A DNA stretch of 64,000 bases, taken from NCBI GenBank assembly GCA_012064415.1, contig SSNU01000110.1, positions 124,001-188,000 on the forward strand, in the 5' to 3' direction. This DNA is from Gyrodactylus bullatarudis. Its lineage: Eukaryota > Platyhelminthes > Monogenea > Gyrodactylidea > Gyrodactylidae. Below are positions 1 to 17,123 of this stretch, one piece after another (within the stretch, counting starts at the first letter, position 1; the number at the start of each line of letters is the position of its first letter). Made by a program: the position numbers and the translations under genes. The notes beneath the pieces were generated by a model. It did not search any database. It was not told the origin of the DNA and saw only the letters and a program-made list of their open reading frames with translations.

Positions 1-450
1 TTCATCTGCAGTTCACTGAAGTTCGTCATTACAGTGGGAAATCGAACCATTTGAATTTTTCGATTATCTCGAAGACAAACTATCCAAAACCTGGAAGTTT
101 AACTTTTTCTCGGAAACAGTGAGTTCTTTGCTATCTCTATGGCCAAATTCGAATTCTTCGTCTAATGTCGATCCCAAAAATCATCACTTAACTGCTTGGA
201 ATTATCAAAATCGATAAAAATTTTGGGTTCAAAAGTTGAAAAAGTGGAAATTTGATCCATTTTCGAAATTCGACAAACGGCCTAATTTTACTCAGATTGA
301 ATTTTTTCGGAATTTTTGCGAATATCCACATCTTATTAGCTCATTCCGTTATAGAATTCAAAAAATTATATTTTTTTGTGAATCCGGAGAAAAATATTGA
401 GTTTTTTGTAAAAATAGTAAATTCTCATCTTCATGTCAACTAGCTTTATA
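1..450 (-). repeat. Dispersed repeat R1, copy 1
   Basis: Reverse-complement copy of a diverged interspersed repeat also seen at about 12320-12690 and 26815-27240 (both + strand). A recognisable landmark in all three is a 'catgaagatg' motif followed by an A/T-rich stretch and 'tttctccgga'. Copies are diverged, so the family is old. I see no coding potential. Confidence 0.6.
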
Positions 451-456
451 TTAAAT

Positions 457-1373
457 TAATTTTAAGGGTTAATTACAAAAAGTCTTATTTTACAATTGGT
501 CCAAGTCATTTTTACAAAAAGTCTAAGATCTATTCAGTGTATTATCAAATGGTCTAAGTCTGTTTACAGAAAGTATAAGTGATATATGCGGCTATCATCA
601 TTTGGCCTAACAAATTTACACGTTCTATAACTTAGCATAAAATATTTATCAATTGGCATAACTTTTTTGACGCCAAGTCTAAGTTTGGAAAACGGAGGTT
701 TTAAGGTAAAAATAGTAAATAAGATTTATTTTGGCTACTGATAGCATCCTTCCCTATTTCAAAATGCATTGATACCTCCACTTAGAGCACACCCATTTTT
801 AGTTTCTTCTTATAACCATCATACCTACAAGTAGTGTCGTGACAAAAAAAAAATTATTTAGAAGTGGTGTTTTGACGAAATTATCGTCTCAGAAATGTAA
901 TTTTTGCTAAAATTAACCTGCATAAGATTCGCTCTCTAAATTTAGATTTTACGTGAAATTACTTCATTTTAACTTACTATTAACAAAATTTTACATATTG
1001 CACACAAAATTATGTCTTGAACACCATTCAATAGAGAATTAAAATTTAAAATTCAATGTTCTATCTCAACATTGACAACAATTTGAAAAATGAAAGGATG
1101 TTATCAGAAGCCGGAGTAAATTTGATTTACACTTTTTCATATTGTAAACTTAGAGTTGGCATCAAAAAACTTATGCCAATTGATAAATATTTGATGCATA
1201 GTTTGTTAGGCCAAATGATGATAGCCGCATATATCACTTATACTTTCTGTAAACAGACTTAGACCATTTGATAATACACTGAATAGATCTTAGACTTTTT
1301 GTAAAAATGACTTGGACCAATTGTAAAATATGACTTTTACCCTTAGACTTTTTGTAATTAACCCTAATTTTAA
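457..1373. mobile_element. Foldback (long-TIR) element with 9-bp TSD, MULE-like
   Basis: Positions 466 to about 694 and about 1140 to 1364 are imperfect inverted repeats of roughly 230 bp, beginning GGGTTAATTACAAAAAGTCT and ending with its near complement. They are bordered by an identical 9-bp direct repeat TAATTTTAA at 457-465 and 1365-1373. Long TIRs with a 9-bp target duplication are typical of Mutator-like elements. The interior (about 445 bp) shows no transposase, so the copy is non-autonomous. The superfamily assignment is inferred from structure only. Confidence 0.8.
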
Positions 1374-4300
1374 TTGTCTCCCTGTTCATTCAAGTATTTA
1401 CCCCTCGAAATTTTAGGAATTCTACCTTTGTTCTCAAATAGTTCTGAGAATTGATTTTTACATAAATAAAATCCTCTGTATCTGTTTATTACTAAAATCT
1501 GTTCCAGTATTGTAATGTTGATAGTTTTAAAAATTGAGCTGTACTCTAATTCAGGCGATTATGAAATTCACTTGAATTGCCCTTAATAATTATTAATTAT
1601 AATTATTATAATTAAAACATCTCTAATACAGATTTTGTATATTTAATAAATTTCAATTTCATTAACCTTGTAATAAATTAAGCTGAGTTGTCTACGCTTG
1701 TGAAAATACTGTTTAAATCACGTCTTTGTGGAGACAGACACAAGCATCTTTGCGAGAAGCATTCTTAATTACCCAGAGCAAATAAATTCGAGTCCAAAAT
1801 CTTTCTCAAATTTTAGTTACATCTTATGCATTCACTACTTCTGGGTTGTTTTGTAGCTTCTTTTATTTGTAACAAAAAGTTCATTTTCACTCATCAGTGT
1901 GAAAATTAAAACTCGACTTTATTCGGTCAGCTACTAGATAGGAGAAAATAATACAATTCAAGTTATTATTTGGACATTGTCCATGCTCTTTGATTATTTC
2001 GTTACTAATTTTGACGCCTAACTTAAATTTCCCACGAAAACTTTCTTTCGGCTAATCTCCAAAAATACTTTTACTGGTAATCTATTCACGGTTTAAATTA
2101 TCATGGACCGCTGGTATTTTTTTCACCAATAAATTGAGATTTCCCTCAGTATGATAAATTTGATGAACACGACTGAATCCTTGGATTTTGTGGAATTAAT
2201 TCTTCTTGCATATGTCATATTATTTGGCATTTTATCATGTTCAAGACTCATTAGTACATGCATAGAAAACAATACCCTTTTTAGAAAAAGAGGTAAGGAA
2301 ATTCAGCACAAGATGTTTTTTCCACATTCCTCTCTCCATCTCTCGTTAATAAGATAAAGATTGTCTCATTTCAGATGGAAATTTTCGAAAATTGAGTCAC
2401 GCAAGAGAAATTCATTCATTCTCGATACATTTTTCCTCATTATTACTACTACTCATGGAAAATTATTATTATTATCAAATATAAAGTTTATTTCAAAGTC
2501 ATTCTTATATTCGTTGCATGAAAAAGAATATTCTTTTCTTGTTTCTTTAAAAAAACTATCAAATTCTTTTTGATGTCATTGAGGATGCGTATTGAAGGAA
2601 TACTGAAACAAAAGGGATTACTTCAACAAGAAAACTAAGATCTCTTATTTAAATAATTCACCTTTTTCAGGTTACTGTTTATTTTGATTTTGTTGTCAGG
2701 AGATAAAGTTGACGAGGAGGTGTTTTCATAAATACGGAGTTCATTTTGAGAACATGTAATTAGAGCCTTAATAGATTTTGTTACTGTCTAAACAATTGGA
2801 ATAATCGCACCTTTTTCTCATATTTCACACTTGTCGAAAATTATCAAAAACAACTTATATTCTAATTTAGATGGAATACCAAGAGATTTTTAATTTTTTA
2901 AATAATTTTTTCCAATAAATATGCCATCAAAACCATAAATGTTAACTTTACTTAGCAAGTTCGAATTTTCACTACTCTGGAAAAAAATCCTTGGCATTTA
3001 TAATTGCGATATTCTAATTTTATGTGCTTTATGGCTCATTATAAAGAATTTTAAACTATTTTTAGATCCTATCTGCGCTATCTTAACAATGAAATTCTTT
3101 ATTTCTTACACATCTACTGACCAGCGTGACTACTCTCAAAGGAACCCATTCTACTTTAATGATTACTTAACTGATTATCAGTTTTATTGACAGAAAATTA
3201 TAAATTGTTCTAAAATCTAAAATCTATAGTTAGTAATATTAATAAATAAATAACCCAATGGATTCATTTCAATTTATTATCTTTACTAAATGTTTCTACT
3301 TTCAAAAAAACTCTCGCTAGAATGTTAGAATTAACAGAAAATTTTAACTAAAAACAAAAATCTGTTTCAATATGCATCAATCCTTAAAATATACTAGAAA
3401 TTGCAAAATTAATATTAGCTTATTATAAATTGAAAAATTCTTCTCCTGTGATTGATCCGTTAGACGATAATATCGTTTCTTTTCGATAATCACGTTACAA
3501 ACTTCACTTGTCAAATTATTTGCTTCCTTTTATTCCTATATTGCCAATAGAAAAGAAAAGTAAAATGAGTATTTTATCCCAAAAGAAGAATTCTCTACTA
3601 CCATAATCATCACTTTACATATATCCAGTTAGTTACGCTGATTTACTTTAGTTGCTACGAGAAGATAAGTAGCAAACTAGCAGTAGTACTGGCTAGCCTT
3701 CATCCTTTGCAATCATAATTTCTTCCTTTCTGATAATTACGTGTTTATCTTGAATATAATTCCTTCAAGTGTTGAAGATTTGTTTCTTCCTCATTCAACA
3801 TTTAAAAACATCTCAAATTGATCATTTCATTTAACTTTTGGTTGAATGAATTATAGGATAATTTTTATGAAAAAGCAAAAGATTAAGATATATCGAAATC
3901 TATCAATTTTAGCTAAAACTGGTATGTTTATTGATTGAAAAATTATAAAAACTATGAGATTGAATTTGAGAAATTTGTTTTGTTCCATGATGGAATCTGA
4001 AATCTTCCTTTACTAATCTTTATTGAACAATGTTGTATTGACATCACCCCTAGGAAAAGGTTTTATCTAAGAGAAATTTCATACTTAGGTACCTTAGATA
4101 CTGAAGCATCATTATTTATGTAGGCATCTGGGAATTTTCGAAAAATTGTTCTTAAAAAGTTATCCCTATTGAACATGTATATTTTTGTAAATTTAAATCT
4201 TTGTAAAAAATTGCAATACCTAATTTTCAACCTTCGCGGAAAATAAGATTTCGTAAGGATATTCTCAGATTCTTAAGACTAGTTGCAAAAATTAAAAAAA

Positions 4301-5528
4301 CTCGGTGTATCGTATATAATCATCTAAGCAAAAATAATAAGTAGATGGGAAAATTTATTGGAATTGCTCAAAATATTTTTATATAAGCACTTTTGAAATT
4401 TTCAATATACGTTCATTTCCATCCTGAACATGAAGATCCCATATGTATCTTCATATTGATTCTATCTGGTCTTACAATTAAATGGTTACAAGAGGGTTAA
4501 GAAGTGAAGCAGTGATCTACTTGGGACTAAATTCCAAGTTGCACGAAATATAATTTTTTTTGATATTTCTTACTCTGACAGCAAACTCTAGGAATCCTCC
4601 AATTACCTACTTATTTGCATGGCTGTGTAGGGAAAAGAAAATAAATTTTGTTAATTAACTGATTGGTTTCTGAAATGCCAATTCATTCAAATTGGAGAAG
4701 CGGAAAGATTGTACAAATAAATCTATTTTTTCTTGATCGATTCAATTGTTATCTGAATAATAACTTATTATTAATACTTTTTTAATCAGGTAAAAAATAT
4801 ATATTTGAATGATTAACAAAGCTTTTGTGAGAGGGGAAAAAATAGAAGCTGAAGAACAACAATCCTTGGTTATGTCACGTACCATTACAGGAAGAATGAA
4901 AAGGAAAGAAATTTCATTCAAGATATCTTGATATTATTTCACCATTTTCCTCCTTTAATTCCTGCTATGATCAAATATCCTTGAGTTACTCTTTTATCAC
5001 AAAAAGTGTCATTGAGTAACACATTATTGAGCTTTTTTTCTAGCAATAGACAATAGTTACATTTTTATTTTTCGAATGTTTATACTATTTTATTGATTCT
5101 TTTTTTCTTTAAAATCTGTCTCTAACCAATTAACAAATGTATTTTTGAATGTAGCCTTGAATTCCACAAGTTTGCGTATTAAGAATATTAATTGATTTCT
5201 TAGAAAGTCCATCAAAATTTGTTATCCAATTGAAAGCGAGAAAATCTATCGGCATTTCTCGACGAATCATATTCCAGCGTACACTCTCTCTATCGTACTA
5301 TTCAATGAAAGGAAAATATTGGGGTGGATTTATACTCCTTTTTATCGGTGTATGTTTGCAAAGTGTACGCCTAAAAGAAAAGAAAAAAGAAAATATCTTT
5401 GAAGGGGTGGATTAGTCCAATCAAGAACACACAGAGAAGTAGACGATAGGGGAAATATACAAGTTTGCAAGAGTTGTGAGGGGGTGGGGTTGAATAGTTT
5501 AAGTACTTGATTGAAAAATAGTATCAAG
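1374..5528. other. Intergenic region, no gene recognised
   Basis: About 4.2 kb of AT-rich DNA with stops in all frames. Small ORFs here (for example 2151-2357 and 2939-3190) show no family motif or splice pattern. Some upstream regulatory sequence of the single-minded-like gene is presumably included, but no element could be assigned. Confidence 0.5.
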
Positions 5529-5556
5529 TATAAATATATCGTAATAAAATTCAGTA
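5529..5556 (+). promoter_or_regulatory. TATA box and initiator of the sim-like gene
   Basis: TATAAATA at 5529-5536 is followed by TTCAGTA at 5550-5556. TCAGT is the arthropod initiator consensus; its A (5553) lies 24 nt after the first T of the TATA box, close to the normal spacing. This predicts a 39-nt 5' UTR before the ATG at 5592. Confidence 0.6.
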
Positions 5557-5564
5557 CGGAATAA

Positions 5565-9758
<4,194 letters not shown>

Positions 9759-9870
9759 TTACAAGATGGAAGCACACTCACATTCGTTGCAGAACTCTAA
9801 ACATTTTTTTGATTTTAATTTGATATAGAAAGATTTATTTCGCTATTTTTATCTAATACTCGTATTGATT

Positions 9871-9876
9871 AATAAA
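9871..9876 (+). terminator. Polyadenylation signal of the sim-like gene
   Basis: AATAAA about 113 nt after the stop codon at 9756-9758, within an AT-rich 3' UTR. It is the first canonical hexamer after the CDS. Confidence 0.55.
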
Positions 9877-9899
9877 GAATATTTATAAAGTACATTTAT

Positions 9900-12319
9900 A
9901 TAACTAAATCTAATTGTGGAACATTTTTAAAAAATCTTCTCTATAGACTCAATGATTTTTGTGGAATTTCGAGTGGTTGAAAAGATTTTTTTTCGCCAAG
10001 TAAATTATCTTTTGTAAGCAACGTGTATACTTTTAAAAAGAATTCTCTGTATTTCTATAATCTAGATTTGCAATAATAGATCTCTCATAGTAATAATTCC
10101 TATAATTGAGAAACAAATGAACAAGATTTCTTCAGAATGCTCTCTATTTCCAAGGTGAGCGTAACAAGAGAATCTTATGGATATAAAGTACAAATGGATT
10201 TTGCAAATTATCGATAGGTCAGAATGTGAATAGGCTCTTCAGGAGAATTCGAATGATGTATGAAAAAATATGGTTCAAAACCTACGAATTTTTTAAAATA
10301 AAATTAACAGAATGAAAAATTTATTTGTCTCTTGATAAAAGCTAAAATGTTTCATTTTTAATATAGTGTAAGTGGAATAAGTCTTATGGATCAATTATTC
10401 CTATCAAAAGCCTCAAAATCTTTTATGAATACTTGAAAGTAATACTAACAAATTTGAGGGAAAATGATTTTTTTTAAATCTATGCGAAACATAGCTTATA
10501 TTATACACAAGACAAAAGATGAAGAATAATTGGTCAGTAAGACAAATCTTATTCTGATACAGAATTTTGCAACTTAAACTTCATGAAGAATCTTTGAATT
10601 TTTGTTTTTTTGCAAATACGGGATCAGAGGTTGAATCATTAAAGCTGAATTCCAAAAAGATGCCATGACAGCGGGTAAATTTAAGAAATGTAAGACAATT
10701 AATACACTCGTTTAATTTCCATAATCATTCTTTCATAAAATATCAAAACTGATTGATAAGTGAAGAGAGCCAAAAGAATGATATCTTCATTAGTGATTTA
10801 ATTCATATTCTTCTTTTGATACAGGAAATTAATTTTTCCAGCAATCTCTTACATAGCCTGTCATCAAATCTTTATCAAATCCCAAAGTATAATAAATAAA
10901 TTAGACATTGCTCATAAAAAATAATATTTCTTCTTTTTTTGGCTAGAAATATTTACACCATCGCAGAGAGAGAGAGAGAACATTTGAAATTGTTCCCAAT
11001 AAATCTGTCAAAAGTTTAACTTTTATTAACCTTTCGAGTTGAATGATACATGTACGAATGTTAAAAATTAAATTTAAAAAAACATGAATAAAAGTCATTA
11101 TTTAAATTATTCAACAAGAATAGACATTTAATTCTGAGAGAATTTTTAATGTTCGAATGTTTTGTGTAATCCTCAAATTATTTTGTTAGAATTACGTTAG
11201 GTTGAATTGATCTTTTAATAAAGAGATGTTAATTCAAAATTTTATTGATGCAAATCTCAGGATATATTTAAATTTTATTCCAAAGAACATTGATACTCAA
11301 TACTATTGAGTCAATAGTGTTCATTAAACACTCTTCTATTTTTCATTTTGTATTATTATGACTAACATGTGTTAAGTTATCATTTTTACATTCATGGGAA
11401 TTTCATTGATCGATCCTAACGGTATACAATAGATCTATCAATTCCTTAGTGGGCTGATAATGAAAGCTTCGAATGCATATGTTATAGAAGCGTGAAGAAA
11501 GTGATCTTTTTAAACTGTGGGAAATTGGTTTGGAATGTTTTGATGGCCTTGAAGAAACCTGCCATTTGTGATATATAATAAACATGGCTTTGAATTCAAT
11601 GTGTATATTTTTGGGGGCAGAGATTATAGAATTTACAGAGGAAATGAGGGGAAATTATTTTTTTTCAGCCTTGTGTGAAAGGAGGGTAGTTGAATATGTT
11701 CAACTTGTATCTGACTTGAGGATATTTGTTGCCAAGTTGGAGGTTTCTCAACAATAAAAATAATTTTGATAACTCTTGACAGATGAAACGTGATTTAACA
11801 AATTTACTCCGACACTTTTTATACGAGAAGATTGGTTCTTCATTCATGGTATTTTTATAACATAAAAAGGGGAATTCGACATTTATATCAGGTTTTAGCA
11901 AATTAAGTTTAATTTTGTGAGCTGGTCTTGATAACTATTCTGTGGGGTTATTCATTTTTTCATTAAAAAATTATAATTTATCAACACGCACCCTTTCCAT
12001 TTAAATTCTAATAAAATAACTTCCAGTTCACTGTACCATCGTTTTCCAGAATTTCTGAGAATGTGAACAAAACAATATGAAAAGTAATTAGTTTTCTTAT
12101 TTTCACCATTCAACTGCAATTTCCGTTTTATTCTATTTCATCACTAACCAGCCCACTTTTAGAAGAATTTTGATTCAATTAATTTATCCTATTCCCAAAT
12201 TCACCACTAACACTCTCAACTTGTGGGCTAGGTAAAAAGAAATACAATACCTTTTTATAAAATTTCAATCTATTGTTTTCGAATTCTACTCAAGACTAAA
12301 GAGTTAAAAAATAAAGCTA
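9900..12319. other. Intergenic region, no gene recognised
   Basis: AT-rich, stop-dense DNA. A short (AG)n microsatellite lies at about 10965-10979. ORFs at 11403-11585 and 11665-11901 (minus) have no motif, promoter or splice context and look random. Confidence 0.5.
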
Positions 12320-12690
12320 GTAGACATGAAGATGAGAATTAACAATTTTTACAAAAAACTTGACTTATTTTTCTCCGGATAGTCAAGGAAATGAGTCCAA
12401 TTTCTTACTTTTCAATGTTTGAGCTCAAGATTTTTATCAATTTTGAAGATTAGTTGAAATTTTGAATCAACGGTAGATAATGAATTTGAATTCGTCATTA
12501 CTGTGAGAAGGCGAAAATGATTCAAATTTGAGAAGTTTGACATTTTCTTAACTTGTTTGGCAAAATTCGAATACTTCGTCTAAGATGAACTAAAATTACA
12601 GTATCGAATTGCTTTAAATCTTCGAAGTCGATAAAAATTTTCGAATTCGAAAATGTAGTAAATTCTCATGTTAAGATCAAAAAGCTTTAG
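12320..12690 (+). repeat. Dispersed repeat R1, copy 2
   Basis: Same family as 1-450 (inverted relative to it) and 26815-27240. Shared landmarks are the 'catgaagatgagaatt' start and the 'tttctccggat' block. Confidence 0.6.
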
Positions 12691-15056
12691 AAACAAGAGT
12701 GATTAGAGCAATCGATAATACAGTATGATTTAATCGGAATAATACTGGAGTATAAAATTAGTCATTTTTGAATAATTTCAACACTGTTGTTTTTAATATA
12801 TCTTAGCTAAATGAACCCCGGCCTATTATACTTCCAAATTATTGGTATACTGTAACTGTAAAAAGGATTTGAGGTAATAATTCATTCTTGAATATGTCAT
12901 ATTGTGGTAGGCTTATTGTTAAGCGATATTTTTCTTTCAATATGTATGTTAAAATTATTCAAGTTATGTGATCCAATGAGTCCCAAAGGTATAAAAGATA
13001 GATTGCCTGTTTTAAATTCCCTCTTTTATTAGCCATAATATTCATTTTAGACTTAAAGGAATATCTGAATTTTCAAATAAGAGAAGTGTATCTTTTATTA
13101 GAATCACCTATTACAACGTGATTTATCAAACATGACTTGTTCCTTAATAATAAGCCTCCCCATTTAATATTTTTGTAGAACGACTTATCTTTCATGTAAT
13201 TTTTTTGCAATAACACAAAAACGATTGTTTTAGCCCATCTTTCAAAAGCGAGTAGAGGGAACATCTGTCATACATTTGAAATGGTGAAACAAGAATCTTG
13301 ATTATATATCTCATCTTGCAGATAATAAAGTGTTGTTCTTATATTATTTGGGCGTATTCATAAGCATGAAAAAAATACTCATTCTTGATGATTAATTAAT
13401 GAATCTCAAAAATTACCATTTCCATACACCTTTCGAGGGATGATTGAGTTTTAAGGCTGATACTGCCGATGGATTGCAATTTTAATGTTGAATTAGTTTT
13501 CCTTTTGTTTAATGGATAAATATAAATCATCAATCATCAATGTTAATCGGCTAGATTACACTATTTATTAATAACTATTCATAGTTAATAGAAATGATCT
13601 AGACTACTCTTTACTGAATTGATGAATTGGAGACCTGACATTACAAAAGGAGTTACATAATTTTAAGTTTTAATAATCGAGAAAGTGGGTAGAAAATTTC
13701 TACCGTAGAAATACGTAAAATATTTTACATGTTGACATCATACACTCATTTTGAAGAGGAACAAAGAGGTAAGAAAAATTTTGAATCCCTGCCAAATTTA
13801 TTCAATGAAATTTACTACGACTCGCAGTCTATGAGGAACGATAATTCAACAGTTTGAATAACATCTGACATGCATTTAAGATTTGGAAAATCATTGATTG
13901 ATGCTGTTAAAGGAATTTTTTTAAATATTGAAAACACATCCATCCATTATACTGAAACAAAGATTCAAAAAAATGATACTGCAAGTGTAAATTTCCTTTA
14001 ATAATCTAGGAATTTCTCTAGGAGTATTTTAGATTTTTATTCAGATTTACGCCAACAGCTAAAATAACTATCACCTGGTGCTAAAAATTTTGGAATTCAT
14101 TCATTCATTGAAACAAAAATTTTTTGACATCATCTCAATGTTATTTTTTATATCTTTGAAAGGAAGAAATACTATTGGTTCTTGACATTCAATTGAGCGT
14201 GATAAAAAAAAATTCCATATTTTCTTCAACAATGTTTGTAGGTATTCGACAGCATCTATCATCAAAGACCAAGAAAATCATTCAATTCTCGAATACAGTC
14301 GGTAATTCTGGGAACAAAAACTTTTTTTCAACATCTATTCTATACACAAATAAATGCTTGAGTACATATAATTTATTTGATAGAACTCAAGTAGCACTAA
14401 GTCTAACGTTTAATCAACAAACAAACTTTTCTTACGGTCAATTGGCTACAATTCAGGTTATTATTACGACATTCATCAATACACCAATATACATTTCTAG
14501 GACATATTTAACACTGATAACAAGCGACTTATAAAATGTAGACTCATAAATGAAGTAGGCAATAATCCATCATTAATCAGACTGGAATTCTCTAAATAAA
14601 TATTGATATACAATCTCGAAAAAAGTATATTTTGCCAATACACCTAATTAAATAATGTAGATGAAGGTGAATTCCAAGAAATGTTATGCATAAATATGCA
14701 ATCAAAAATTTATACTAAAACTGTAGAAAGAATCATAACTGTTATTGTTTGTGGCATTGAGAAGAGGCCACCTTTCATTTTTTATAAAATCTAAAATTTA
14801 ACTTAATTGAACATACTTATAAATATCATATATACTTGTAAGTAAGTACATATAAATACACATGAATTTAAATCGTAAGATTAGATTCTCTTCTAACTTA
14901 CCTGAAAAACTTATTCTGATTAAATTTATTGGGTATTTTGATAAAAATGTTCAGTCTTACAATGAGGAATATTTGAACTTTTTTGTTTTCTATGTTCTTA
15001 GTTAGACTAATAGTAACAATTAAATGGTTTTCCCCAACCTTTAATCATTAATTGTG
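12691..15056. other. Intergenic region, one doubtful ORF
   Basis: AT-rich. The longest open stretch is 14175-14534 (+, 119 codons); it is Ser/Thr/Asn/Phe-rich, has no recognised domain, no visible promoter and begins at a non-ATG codon, so I do not call it a gene. Confidence 0.45.
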
Positions 15057-15127
15057 ATTTTATAAGTTTTTTTTCTGAGTCAGAAATTCTGACTTGGAAT
15101 ATACTTTTCTGATCATTAATATAGATT
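15057..15127 (+). repeat. 71-bp direct repeat, left copy
   Basis: Matches 16099-16169 with a single visible mismatch (T versus C in the T-run). The pair exactly brackets an inserted gypsy fragment and behaves like a very long target-site duplication. Confidence 0.9.
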
Positions 15128-16098
15128 CCTTTCAATTCTGGAAGACACTCGTCCACCCTCTCGATCTCGGGGTTTGAAGATAAATTCCAATGGGCCATGG
15201 TCCGTGTGTAGATTGATCTCCCTTCCATATATGTACTTATGACATTTCTTCGCTCCATACACTATGCTTAGAGCCTCTCTCTCTATATTACTGTAGTTCT
15301 TTTCAGCTTTGAGCAGAACTCTTCCTTCCACTTTTATAATCTCTTCCATCTCCGGATCATGGGATAATACAAACCCCAACCCCCAAAGTGAAGCATCTGT
15401 TTTAAAATAAACGGGTTTACAGGGATCAAAAGCAACTATAAAACCTTGACTCATGTCTTGAATAATATTTCTAATTTTTGCAGTAAATTCTTTGTTCCAG
15501 CACCATTCTGACTTCTTCTCCAGCAATTTGGTAATAGAGGCAATTCTCTGCGAAAACCCTTGAAAAAATTTTGCATAATGTTATAAGGGACCTAATAATG
15601 CCCTCAACTCTACCTTGTCATTTGGCATCTTGATCTCTTCTAGTTGTTTTATCCTCTCAGATAAGGGACTGAGCTTTGAATGTGATAATTCGTATCCTAG
15701 ATACTTCACCTTTTCCACTCTTAATTGAGATTTTTCTTCGTTTTGAGTGAATCCGTGAGTCGACAGCAATTCTTTGACCTACTGAAATACTTCATCGTGT
15801 TCCTCAAGAGTTCTTCCACCTATTATTATATCATCTTGATAAGCAGCACAATAAGGTACATCCCGGAGGATTCTGTCCATCACTTCCTGAAATATCAAAG
15901 GAGTCTCCGATATTCCAAATGGCAATTTGTGAAAGGCGAAGTATCCCTTGTGCGTGGAGATACACGTATAATTTTTGCTCTCTTCTTCTAATTCCAACTG
16001 ATGGTAAGCATCCTGAAGATCCAATACAGAGAACAAGCGACAATCATTCAGCTTAGATAGAATTTCCTCAATTTTGGGCATATTGTTGATATCCAAAA
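15128..16098 (-). pseudogene. Ty3/gypsy RT-RNase H fragment, inserted
   Basis: 971 bp on the minus strand, nearly identical to 19684-20655 of the full element downstream. It covers the end of reverse transcriptase, with YQDDI at the catalytic box, and the start of RNase H, with FKTDAS. Two in-frame stops (after EVFQ, and after LLGPL) are shared with the full element. The RNase H reading frame is continuous here, whereas the full element carries an extra base at about 19809. No LTR is present; the fragment ends abruptly at both 71-bp repeats. Confidence 0.9.
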
Positions 16099-16169
16099 AT
16101 TTTATAAGTTTTTTTCCTGAGTCAGAAATTCTGACTTGGAATATACTTTTCTGATCATTAATATAGATT
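16099..16169 (+). repeat. 71-bp direct repeat, right copy
   Basis: Partner of 15057-15127; flanks the gypsy fragment on its right side. Confidence 0.9.
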
Positions 16170-16598
16170 AACTTATCAAATGAGTAAATTAAGAAAATCT
16201 AATGCTGCAGAACTCAATGTTCTTCTCTTTTTTAACTAGAAATGAGCCTCGAATCAACTACAACTATAGTTGAATAATAATGAGCAATTATTCATAATAA
16301 TTCTTAGGCATAAGTCAACCTTTGCATGGACTATAATAGGGAGTTTCAATGATTACAACTCAACCTGAATTACTCAAGCTTTTATTCAATGTGCAATTAG
16401 TGGCCAATTTATTGAATGTTAATTTCTAAAAGGTCCACGTTTCATTCTTTGGTCGATAGAACTTCTATCATAGAAGAAAATTTTTTTGTGAGCTTTGAAC
16501 AAATTGTGTCGAAATCAAGGACACATGGAATTGGTTTAACTGAGAAATAAGTCATGTTAAACTTAAGTGAATCCATTTACATTAAATATATTAAAACT

Positions 16599-16604
16599 TT
16601 TATT
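16599..16604 (-). terminator. Candidate polyadenylation signal for H2A.Z
   Basis: AATAAA on the minus strand about 94 nt past the H2A.Z stop. A polyadenylation signal is expected for a replacement histone, unlike the stem-loop of replication-dependent histones; no histone stem-loop was noticed. Confidence 0.5.
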
Positions 16605-16697
16605 TAATAACAAATATCATTGAAATTATTACAATTAATTTTCCTTTCTCTTAAATATATTAATTAGGTTCCGAATGAGCAGTTTAAGACGATCAGT

Positions 16698-17123
16698 TTA
16701 AGCATTAAGAGGTTTTGGTGGAAGGATCTTTTTACCTATGAGAGATTTATGGATATGAGGAATAACACCACCACCAGCAATGGTTGCTTTAATCAAGGTA
16801 TCCAATTCTTCATCACCTCTGATAGCTAATTGTAAATGCCTGGGCGTAATACGTTTGACTTTAAGATCTCTGGATGCATTACCAGCCAATTCAAGAACTT
16901 CAGCAGTCAAGTATTCCAAAATTGCAGCAGAATACACAGCGGCAGTTGCACCAACACGTCCATGGCTCGTGGTTCTTGATTTCAAGTGACGGTGGATACG
17001 ACCAACTGGAAATTGGAGACCAGCTCTGTGTGATCTTGATATAGCCTTATTCTTGGACTTTCCTGAGTCTTTACCTGCTTTACCTCCAGCCTTGAGAAAG
17101 ATAAATTACAAAGAGCTTACCAT
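16698..17123 (-). CDS. H2AZ: Histone H2A.Z (H2A.V-type variant)
   Basis: Two exons on the minus strand: the ATG alone at 17123-17121, then 17090-16698, giving 131 aa. The N-tail [15 protein letters not shown], the core [16 protein letters not shown] and the variant-specific C-terminal docking region ([20 protein letters not shown], then [10 protein letters not shown]) identify H2A.Z rather than canonical H2A. It replaces H2A in nucleosomes at promoters and other regulatory chromatin. The coding sequence is more GC-rich and conserved than its surroundings. The intron sits exactly after the initiator codon (ATG|GTAAGC ... CTCAAG|GCT) and is only 30 nt (17091-17120); reading through it gives a stop, so splicing is required. 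The C-terminal extension ILPPKPLNA replaces the longer tail of the fly protein. Confidence 0.95.

Noticed and set aside
14175..14534. 119-codon open frame, plus strand
   Set aside because: Begins at a non-ATG codon, low-complexity Ser/Thr/Asn content, no domain, promoter or splice context.
16780..16989. Open frame on the plus strand over H2A.Z
   Set aside because: Antisense shadow of the H2A.Z coding exon.
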